Position numbers and translations under genes: made by a program. This document shows, in pieces, positions 1-4,272 of a stretch of DNA of 6,698 nt; the stretch's first letter is position 1, and the number at the start of each line of letters is the position of its first letter. The stretch comes from an uncultured Eubacteriales bacterium (lineage in GTDB: Bacteria > Bacillota > Clostridia > UMGS1810), in NCBI GenBank assembly GCA_902493665.1, contig CABUQL010000073.1, positions 1-6,698 on the forward strand. Direction: 5' to 3'. The notes under the pieces were generated by a model, which saw only the letters and a list, made by a program, of their open reading frames with translations, was not told the origin of the DNA and ran no database searches.

Positions 1-88
1 TTTTATCGTCCGATATAAGCACATTTGTTTTTTCAATTTCTCCCGTAAAAACATTTATCACAAATCCGTTTTTTAAAAGTGTAAGCAT
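1..88 (-). CDS. Amidohydrolase, adenine deaminase-like (N-terminal fragment)
   Basis: Only the first 29 codons lie in the window; the gene runs off the left edge. The peptide begins MLTLLKNGFVINVFTGEIEK and continues TNVLISDD. The pattern of a short beta strand, then KNG-x-VINVFTGEIE, then a second strand is the usual N-terminal strand pair of metal-dependent amidohydrolases, and NVFTGE is particularly typical of adenine deaminase (adenine to hypoxanthine plus ammonia, purine salvage). The metal-binding histidines would lie beyond the edge, so the substrate is inferred. The start at base 88 is chosen because GGAGGA (minus strand, 100-95) lies six bases upstream; an ATG at 94 abuts that site. 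An in-frame TAA just upstream excludes a longer protein. Only about a dozen residues precede NVFTGE, short for a classical adenine deaminase, so another amidohydrolase such as a dihydroorotase-like enzyme is possible. Confidence 0.6.
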   Translation of the reverse strand, partial: MLTLLKNGFVINVFTGEIEKTNVLISDDK

Positions 89-120
89 TTGCATTCCTCC
101 TTTTTTGAATTATTTTTTCT

Positions 121-149
121 ATTATAGCAGAAAGATGTAAAAATATCAA
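121..149 (-). promoter_or_regulatory. Sigma-A-type promoter of the amidohydrolase gene
   Basis: On the minus strand, TTGATA (149-144) and a perfect TATAAT (126-121) are separated by 17 bases, with TG one base before the -10 (extended -10). Transcription should start near 114, giving a leader of about 25 bases that is too short for a purine riboswitch. It fires divergently from the promoter at 210-238. Confidence 0.75.
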
Positions 150-209
150 ATAAAAATGTCGTTAAAATGATATGTTTTGGGCATTTTGTAAAATTTGTAT
201 GTACTTGTG

Positions 210-238
210 TTGATTTTAATTTAAGGATATGTTACAAT
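210..238 (+). promoter_or_regulatory. Sigma-A-type promoter of the DUF1275 gene
   Basis: TTGATT (210-215), a 17-base spacer and TACAAT (233-238), with TG at 230-231 forming an extended -10. The start point would be near 245, leaving about 70 untranslated bases. This promoter overlaps the ATG at 229, which shows that the longest open frame cannot be the real start of the downstream gene. Confidence 0.65.
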
Positions 239-250
239 ATTTCAAAATAT
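237..250. promoter_or_regulatory. Operator-like palindrome at the DUF1275 promoter
   Basis: ATATTTcaAAATAT is a perfect 6+6 inverted repeat with a two-base centre. It overlaps the last bases of the -10 element and the predicted start site, where a repressor would bind. AT-rich DNA produces such repeats by chance and no regulator gene is visible, so this is tentative. Confidence 0.2.
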
Positions 251-315
251 ATCATACTCAGATACAGACTTTTTTGTCGCTTTATACACTTAAAAAAGTA
301 AAAAGGAGAAAAATG

Positions 316-996
316 ATGAAATTAAACGGACAGATGTCGGAAAGCTATCTTATCGGAAGCTTGCTTACCGCTGTCGGCGGATATCTCGATGCATACACAT
401 ATCTTGCAAGAGGCTCGGTTTTTGCAAATGCGCAGACGGGCAACATCGTTCTTTTCGGAATAAATATGGCTGAGCAAAACTATAAAAAAGCTTTGTTTTA
501 CCTTGTTTCGATAATTACTTTCGGTTTCGGAATAGCAATTTCCGAAATAATAAGAGACAGATTTAAAGAGCATAACGACTATATACATTGGCGTCAGATA
601 ATAGTTCTTATCGAAACGGCGGTGGTTTTGTCGGTTGCATTTATAAAATCCGACATAGTTTCAAATACGCTTGTTTCGTTTGTTTGTGCGCTTCAGGTTC
701 AGACGTTTAAAAAAATGAACGGGCACCGCCTTGCAACAACAATGTGTACGGGAAATTTAAGAACCGCAACGGAATCGCTTTTTAAAGCAGTAAAAACAAA
801 GGATAAATTTCATGTTCAAAAAAGTATACAGTTTTTTGAAGTTATATTAATTTTTATATTGGGTGCGGTGCTCGGTGCGGTTATTACCGGCATATACGGT
901 GTAAAGAGTGTGCTTTTTGCGGCAGTGCCGCTCATTGTATGCTTTGTGATTATGTTTATAGATACGGAAAAGGAAGAAAAAAATGAAGATTGCTGA
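316..996 (+). CDS. DUF1275 (YoaK-family) integral membrane protein
   Basis: A 226-residue protein of the DUF1275/YoaK family, of about the usual family length, predicted to sit in the cytoplasmic membrane; its substrate and role are unknown. The family marks visible are GGYLDAYTYLARG (residues 21-33) running into FANAQTGNIVLFG (36-48), and a second related motif ALQVQTFKKMNGH followed by MCTGNLRTATES (143-154). The paired QTGN and CTGN motifs suggest an internal duplication. Hydrophobic segments fall at about 11-30, 60-78, 94-110, 173-194 and 198-215, and the tail is charged (DTEKEEKNEDC). AGGAG at 304-308 is seven bases from the ATG at 316 and four from an in-frame ATG at 313, so 316 is preferred. 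No terminator is visible after the stop, so transcripts may run on into the sigma factor gene. Confidence 0.85.
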   Translation: MKLNGQMSESYLIGSLLTAVGGYLDAYTYLARGSVFANAQTGNIVLFGINMAEQNYKKALFYLVSIITFGFGIAISEIIRDRFKEHNDYIHWRQIIVLIETAVVLSVAFIKSDIVSNTLVSFVCALQVQTFKKMNGHRLATTMCTGNLRTATESLFKAVKTKDKFHVQKSIQFFEVILIFILGAVLGAVITGIYGVKSVLFAAVPLIVCFVIMFIDTEKEEKNEDC

Positions 997-1004
997 AAAA
1001 ATGC

Positions 1005-1033
1005 TTGACAAGATGCAAGATGTGTGCTATAAT
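1005..1033 (+). promoter_or_regulatory. Full-consensus extended -10 promoter of the sigma factor gene
   Basis: TTGACA (1005-1010), a spacer of exactly 17 bases, and TATAAT (1028-1033), with TG at 1025-1026 completing an extended -10. Every consensus position matches. Transcription should begin near 1040, leaving a leader of about 100 bases before the ATG at 1138. It starts only nine bases after the DUF1275 stop codon. A promoter this strong implies that the sigma factor is made by the housekeeping polymerase at a high basal level unless something blocks it. Confidence 0.85.
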
Positions 1034-1137
1034 GCACAATCACAAAGAGTTTTTTTCATATCGGACATATAACTTGGGTTTTGCCGTTTGACTTGGTTTT
1101 ACTTTTTTCAGCAAACCGAAGGCTTGGGAGAAATGCT

Positions 1138-1866
1138 ATGACAGCGGAAGAAAAAAAGCTTTTTGAAGATTATAAAAAAACGCAGGATATAACCTTGCGT
1201 AACAAAATTGTTGAAAAATATATTTATCTTGTTGAATATGTTGCAAAAAAATATGTCAACAAAGGAATTGATTACGACGATTTGTACCAGGTGGGGTGTT
1301 ACGGTCTTATAATGGCTGCTCAGAGGTTTGATGCAAATGTCGGCGTTAAATTTTCAACATATGCCGTTCCGACCATTATGGGTGAAATAAGGCGCTATTT
1401 CAGAGATAAGGGATTTGTTATAAGGCTTCCGAGAAAACTTTACGATGTATTTCAGAAGGCAAACAGAATCCGTCTTTCAAGAATGCAGTATGACGGATAC
1501 GTTCCTACAATCGATGAAATATCGGAGGTTTTAAAGCTTCCGAAAAAAGATGTTTCCGACGCAATGGTGTTTGAAAGCGTTGTAAATGTGTTTTCGCTCG
1601 ATAAACCGATTTACGACGAAGAGGCTCCGGCACTCGGACAAATTATAGGTTATGACAATGACGACTTTTTGGTTGTTGAAAATAAAGATTTTATATACTC
1701 GGGCTTAAAAAAGCTTACAAAAGAAGAACGAAGGCTTATTATACTTCGTTATTACAGAAACAAAACGCAGCGCGAAATCGCACAAAGCTGGAATGTTTCG
1801 CAGATGTATGTTTCAAGGCTTGAGAGAAAAACGCTTGAAAAGCTTAAAAAAATGTATTTAAACTAA
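1138..1866 (+). CDS. RNA polymerase sigma factor, SigB/SigF/SigG group
   Basis: A 242-residue sigma-70-family factor. Region 2 spans about residues 25-95 and includes the core-binding and -10-recognition segment YDDLYQVGCYGL (46-57), AQRFDANVGVKFSTYA (61-76) and GEIRRYFRDKG (82-92). Region 3 follows from RLPRKLYDVF (96-105) to about 150. Region 4 is at about 190-240, with the -35-binding helix-turn-helix in TQREIAQSWNVSQMYVSRLE (210-229). GEIRR..RDKG and SQMYVSRLE are typical of the general-stress and forespore sigma group. The start at 1138 is supported by GGGAG at 1126-1130, seven bases away; an in-frame TTG at 1081 has no ribosome site. Stress and sporulation sigma factors are normally encoded beside an anti-sigma kinase (RsbW or SpoIIAB) and an antagonist, but neither is in this window, so its trigger and regulon are unknown. 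No terminator separates it from the leader ORF downstream. Confidence 0.9.
   Translation: MTAEEKKLFEDYKKTQDITLRNKIVEKYIYLVEYVAKKYVNKGIDYDDLYQVGCYGLIMAAQRFDANVGVKFSTYAVPTIMGEIRRYFRDKGFVIRLPRKLYDVFQKANRIRLSRMQYDGYVPTIDEISEVLKLPKKDVSDAMVFESVVNVFSLDKPIYDEEAPALGQIIGYDNDDFLVVENKDFIYSGLKKLTKEERRLIILRYYRNKTQREIAQSWNVSQMYVSRLERKTLEKLKKMYLN
1835..1862 (+). promoter_or_regulatory. Weak candidate promoter for the aroF leader
   Basis: TTGAAA (1835-1840), 16 bases, then TTTAAA (1857-1862), inside the last codons of the sigma factor gene. The -35 matches five of six consensus bases and the -10 four of six. It would start transcription near 1869, about 43 bases before the leader ORF. Without it, the leader would depend on read-through from the promoter at 1005-1033. 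The match is weak, so this is a guess. Confidence 0.25.
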
Positions 1867-1911
1867 AAGCAATGGTTTAAAGGGCTATGGCTTTGGAAAG
1901 GAAAAAAGATA

Positions 1912-2001
1912 ATGACAGCACTTAAAGCACAGAATTTTTACTTTTTCTTCTTTATGTTCTTGGGATATTATTTTATCGCAAGTCATTTTGTGCTGCTGTA
2001 A
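1912..2001 (+). CDS. Phe/Tyr-rich leader peptide of the aroF-tyrA operon
   Basis: A 29-codon ORF starting MTALKAQN and ending SHFVLL. Between residues 9 and 26 it has eight Phe (9, 11-14, 16, 21, 26) and three Tyr (10, 19, 20); the core reads NFYFFFFMFLGYYF. Its ribosome site is AAAGGA at 1897-1902, nine bases before the ATG. The stop codon at 1999-2001 is 28 bases before a strong intrinsic terminator, and the next genes are aroF and tyrA, whose pathway makes these residues. Known amino acid leader peptides such as enterobacterial pheL have this form: short, crowded with codons for the pathway product, and placed before a terminator. The inferred role is to act as a sensor, where ribosome stalling at scarce Phe- or Tyr-tRNA sets the RNA fold. 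The run is also hydrophobic enough for one membrane helix, so a small membrane protein linked to the sigma factor is the alternative; the RNA pairings favour the leader reading. Confidence 0.75.
   Translation: MTALKAQNFYFFFFMFLGYYFIASHFVLL
1926..1994 (+). promoter_or_regulatory. Attenuator 1:2 hairpin
   Basis: AGCACAGAAT (1926-1935) pairs with ATTTTGTGCT (1985-1994) over ten base pairs with a single G-U. The loop holds nearly all the Phe and Tyr codons. The right arm overlaps segment 2 of the antiterminator (1990-2010), so this fold and the antiterminator exclude each other. In classical attenuators this hairpin forms when the leader is not translated, leaving the terminator free to form. 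A ribosome stalled on the Phe/Tyr run would prevent it. The pairing was found by eye and not scored by energy. Confidence 0.6.
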
Positions 2002-2054
2002 AGATTATCGAAAACCTTTAAAAATAATGAACCGATAACCTTAGCGCAGTGCAC
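1990..2054 (+). promoter_or_regulatory. Attenuator 2:3 antiterminator
   Basis: Segment 2 (1990-2010) can pair with segment 3 (2033-2054), which contains most of the left arm of the terminator. The pairings are TTATCG (2005-2010) with CGATAA (2033-2038), G2003 with C2040, TAA (1999-2001) with TTA (2041-2043), TGC (1994-1996) with GCA (2046-2048), and GTGC (1990-1993) with GCAC (2051-2054), broken by small bulges and internal loops. Segment 2 includes the leader stop codon: a ribosome terminating there would cover it and release the terminator, whereas one stalled at the Phe/Tyr codons upstream would leave it free. Confidence 0.6.
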
Positions 2055-2078
2055 GGCGCTAAAAGTTATCGGTTTTTT
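2030..2078 (+). terminator. Intrinsic terminator (3:4 stem) of the aroF attenuator
   Basis: AACCGATAAC (2030-2039) pairs with GTTATCGGTT (2065-2074), and TTAGCGC (2041-2047) with GCGCTAA (2056-2062), making 17 base pairs around a small internal bulge and an eight-base loop. A run of six T (2073-2078) follows. It lies between the leader ORF and aroF. It would end sigma factor transcripts as well as leader transcripts, and aroF expression would need read-through unless a separate promoter exists in the 51 bases that follow. Confidence 0.9.
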
Positions 2079-2129
2079 GATATAAAAAAACAACATCATT
2101 AAATAAAAAACAAGAGAGGAAGATTTAAA

Positions 2130-3143
2130 ATGATAATTATTCTTAAACAAAATCCGCCGCGTGAAAAGGTAGATAAATTAATCGGAAAAATAGAGGACCT
2201 CGGCATTAAAATTACGGAATTTGACGGCGAGTACAAAACAGTTATCGGACTTATCGGCGACACGTCAAAGGTTGACATTAAAAACTTTCTTGCTTACGAT
2301 ATAGTTGAAACGGTTAAAAGAATTTCGGAGCCTTACAAGGCAGCAAACAGAAAATTCCACCCCGAAGATATATGCATTGACGTATCCGGAAGCAAAATCG
2401 GTGCAGGATACTTTTCGATGATAGCAGGTCCCTGCTCGGTTGAAAGCGAAGAGCAGCTTACATCAATTGCAAAGGACGTTAAAAAAAGCGGAGCAAAATT
2501 CCTTCGCGGCGGCGCATTCAAGCCGAGAACATCGCCTTACTCGTTCCAGGGACTTCACGATGAGGGATTAAGACTTTTATCTCTTGCAAAAAAAGAAACG
2601 GGACTTCCGATTGTTACAGAGCTTATGAATGTAAATCATCTTGACTTGTTTGATGATGTTGATGTTGTTCAGGTCGGCGCACGAAATATGCAAAACTTTG
2701 AAATGCTTAAAGAACTCGGAAAAATCAAGAAACCTATTTTGTTAAAACGAGGTCTTGCAAACACAATTGAAGAGCTTTTGATGAGCGCAGAATACATTTT
2801 GGCAGGCGGAAACGAAAACGTTATACTTTGCGAAAGAGGAATAAGAACATTTGAAACGGCAACAAGAAATACTCTTGATATCTCGGCAATTCCGCTTCTT
2901 AAAGAAAAAACACACCTTCCTGTTATTGTTGACCCCAGCCATGCAACGGGAATTTCAAGTCTTGTTTTGCCGATGGCAAAAGCAGCGGTTGCAGCAGGTG
3001 CCGACGGACTTATGATAGAAGTTCATAACGATCCTCAGCATGCACTTTGCGACGGCGACCAGTCAATTACACCGGCGCAGTTTGACGAGGTTGCAACGGT
3101 TGTTAAAAAGCTTGCAACGGAATTTGAAAACAAAATAGTGTAA
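2130..3143 (+). CDS. aroF: 3-deoxy-7-phosphoheptulonate (DAHP) synthase, type I-beta with N-terminal regulatory domain
   Basis: A 337-residue cytoplasmic enzyme that condenses phosphoenolpyruvate and erythrose 4-phosphate, the first step of the shikimate pathway. Residues 1 to about 65 form a ferredoxin-like domain of the kind that mediates Tyr/Phe feedback inhibition in the Thermotoga maritima enzyme; the (beta/alpha)8 catalytic domain follows. Visible motifs are MIAGPCSVES (97-106), RGGAFKPRTSPYSFQG (126-141), QVGARNMQN (181-189), LLKRG (204-208), CERGIRTFE (234-242) and DPSHATG (268-274). The expected metal ligands are present: Cys102, His271, Glu297 and Asp308. Length and architecture match the full-length regulated form, with no chorismate mutase fusion. 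GAGAGGA at 2114-2120 precedes the ATG by nine bases. It is first in a two-gene operon with tyrA (27-base gap), and the Phe/Tyr leader upstream implies control at transcription as well as of the enzyme. Confidence 0.95.
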   Translation: MIIILKQNPPREKVDKLIGKIEDLGIKITEFDGEYKTVIGLIGDTSKVDIKNFLAYDIVETVKRISEPYKAANRKFHPEDICIDVSGSKIGAGYFSMIAGPCSVESEEQLTSIAKDVKKSGAKFLRGGAFKPRTSPYSFQGLHDEGLRLLSLAKKETGLPIVTELMNVNHLDLFDDVDVVQVGARNMQNFEMLKELGKIKKPILLKRGLANTIEELLMSAEYILAGGNENVILCERGIRTFETATRNTLDISAIPLLKEKTHLPVIVDPSHATGISSLVLPMAKAAVAAGADGLMIEVHNDPQHALCDGDQSITPAQFDEVATVVKKLATEFENKIV

Positions 3144-3170
3144 AAATCTTAAATATTTAAGGTGGAAAAA

Positions 3171-4022
3171 ATGAAAATAAGCATAATCGGGCTCGGACTT
3201 ATAGGCGGAAGTTTGGCGAAAACAATTAAGAAAAATACAAATCATTCCGTTTACGGTTTCGACACAAATGACACCGTAATCGATATGGCGCTTAAAGATA
3301 TAGACGGTGTGGCAACAAAAAAAGTGATAGGGGAGAGTGATATAACTTTTGTGTGCCTCCATCCGGTGCAGACAATTAAATATATAGAAGAAAACGCCCA
3401 AATTTTCGGTGACGGAAAAATTGTGTGCGATGTATGCGGCATTAAAGAAAAGATTGTTTCAAAAGCGGAAAAAGCCTTGGCGGAAACGGGCGCTGTCTTT
3501 ATAGGAACACACCCTATGGCAGGGCGTGAATTTTCGGGATATGAATATGCGCTTGACAACCTTTTTGACAATGCATATTTTATAATAACGCCGACCGGAA
3601 ATACACCTTCTGATAAGCTTGAAACCGTTAAAAACCTTGCGTGTGAAATGAACTTTAAAAGTGTTGTAACATCAAGCGCAAAAGAGCACGATGAGATTAT
3701 TGCTTATACATCTCAGCTTGCGCACGTCGTTTCAAATGCATACGTTAAAAGTCCGCTCCTTTTAAAGGAAAGAGGATTTTCGGCAGGAAGTTTTCTTGAT
3801 TTGACGCGTGTTGCAAAGTTAAATGAAGATATGTGGACAGACCTTTTTCTTATGAATAAAGAGCCGCTTTTGTTTGAGGTTTTAAATATAATCGGCAAAT
3901 TAAAAGAGTATGCCGAGGCTTTAAAAAACGACGACAAAGATAATCTTAAAAAGCTTTTGAGAGAGGGCAGAATTTTAAAAGAGGCGAGCCTTGAAAAAGA
4001 AAAGGAAAGAGCAAAACAATAA
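3171..4022 (+). CDS. tyrA: Prephenate dehydrogenase
   Basis: A 283-residue TyrA-family enzyme catalysing NAD(P)-dependent oxidative decarboxylation of prephenate to 4-hydroxyphenylpyruvate, the committed tyrosine step. The dinucleotide-binding fold begins at once: ISIIGLGLIGGS (3-14), with Asp31 after the second strand, where an acidic residue suggests NAD+ rather than NADP+. Further marks are CDVCGIKE (86-93), GTHPMAGRE (112-120, with the expected catalytic His114) and the helical-domain motif SQLAHVVSNA (181-190). It stops near residue 283, so it lacks both the C-terminal ACT domain of the longer Bacillus-type enzyme and a chorismate mutase domain; feedback control may therefore rest on AroF and the attenuator. 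The ATG at 3171 follows AAGGTGG (3159-3165) by five bases; an in-frame GTG at 3162 lies within that site. Use of arogenate instead of prephenate cannot be excluded. Confidence 0.93.
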   Translation: MKISIIGLGLIGGSLAKTIKKNTNHSVYGFDTNDTVIDMALKDIDGVATKKVIGESDITFVCLHPVQTIKYIEENAQIFGDGKIVCDVCGIKEKIVSKAEKALAETGAVFIGTHPMAGREFSGYEYALDNLFDNAYFIITPTGNTPSDKLETVKNLACEMNFKSVVTSSAKEHDEIIAYTSQLAHVVSNAYVKSPLLLKERGFSAGSFLDLTRVAKLNEDMWTDLFLMNKEPLLFEVLNIIGKLKEYAEALKNDDKDNLKKLLREGRILKEASLEKEKERAKQ

Positions 4023-4040
4023 AAGCACAATATAAAAATA

Positions 4041-4077
4041 AAAACGCAGCAAAATAAAATATTTTGCTGCGTTTTTT
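4041..4077. terminator. Bidirectional intrinsic terminator between converging operons
   Basis: AAAACGCAGCAAAAT (4041-4055) pairs perfectly with ATTTTGCTGCGTTTT (4061-4075) over 15 base pairs around a five-base loop, followed by six T (4072-4077). Read on the minus strand, the A-rich bases at 4033-4045 supply a U-tract. It ends aroF-tyrA from the left and the surface protein/small gene unit from the right. Confidence 0.9.
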
Positions 4078-4100
4078 GTGTCTAAAACTATTTTAGCGGC

Positions 4101-4250
4101 TTAGTTTTTTTCCAGCCAGTTTAAATCATATTCTTTACCGAAAGTTTTGCTTCCAGCTGAAGTAAGGTTGTTAACACCTGAAACCGTTATTGCACTTTCA
4201 GGCATAAGCTCTGAAATTTCAGCCTTCGGCGGTGTATATGCTTTTTTCAT
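4101..4250 (-). CDS. Small protein of unknown function, 49 residues, MKKxYxxPxxE type
   Basis: A 49-codon ORF beginning MKKAYTPPKAEISELM and ending FGKEYDLNWLEKN. Its ribosome site GAAAGGA (minus strand, 4267-4261) is ten bases before the ATG. The gene starts 22 bases after the stop of the large surface protein and shares its direction and terminator, so the two are probably co-transcribed. There is no signal peptide, membrane segment, cysteine or obvious leader-cleavage site. The N-terminal pattern (basic start, aromatic, Pro, an acidic or hydrophobic stretch, then a Val/Ile-Thr-x-Ser-Gly element, here ITVSG at 21-25) resembles short peptides common in Clostridia whose function I do not know; that likeness is from memory. 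The even codon use and good ribosome site argue that it is real. A peptide precursor or a partner of the surface protein are possible roles, neither shown. Confidence 0.7.
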   Translation of the reverse strand: MKKAYTPPKAEISELMPESAITVSGVNNLTSAGSKTFGKEYDLNWLEKN

Positions 4251-4272
4251 TATTTATCAATCCTTTCTTCAA

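Noticed and set aside
229..315. N-terminal extension of the DUF1275 protein starting at the ATG at 229
   Set aside because: The ATG lies inside the promoter (-10 at 233-238), has no ribosome site, and the extra residues are unlike the family. AGGAG at 304-308 supports 316 (or 313).
983..1072. A 29-codon ORF (MKIAEKMLDKMQD...) overlapping the end of the DUF1275 gene, with an AAGGAAG sequence before it
   Set aside because: The full-consensus sigma factor promoter (1005-1033) lies inside it, it overlaps the upstream gene by 14 bases, and its composition resembles nothing recognisable. A real small gene is possible but not supported.
1071..1102. Imperfect direct repeat ACTTGGGTTTT / ACTTGGTTTT in the sigma factor leader
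   Set aside because: The match is short and AT-rich with no associated hairpin or known element; probably chance.
1081..1137. Longer sigma factor from the TTG at 1081
   Set aside because: No ribosome site precedes it, while GGGAG at 1126-1130 is ideally spaced for the ATG at 1138, which also fits the normal start of the family.
2077..2104. Promoter for aroF directly after the terminator: TTGATA (2077-2082), 16 bases, TTAAAT (2099-2104)
   Set aside because: The -10 matches only four of six bases, the -35 overlaps the terminator U-tract, and the start would fall on the ribosome site. It cannot be fully excluded, and if real it would bypass the attenuator.
1867..2129. T-box or other riboswitch ahead of aroF
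   Set aside because: I found no T-box consensus (AGGGTGGnACCGCG-like) or specifier-loop pattern; the region is instead filled by the leader ORF and its hairpins.
2333..4030. Several minus-strand open frames of 60-110 codons opposite aroF and tyrA
   Set aside because: They mirror the coding strand of two well-identified genes, have no ribosome sites and give Cys/Phe/Ser-rich translations typical of antisense shadows.
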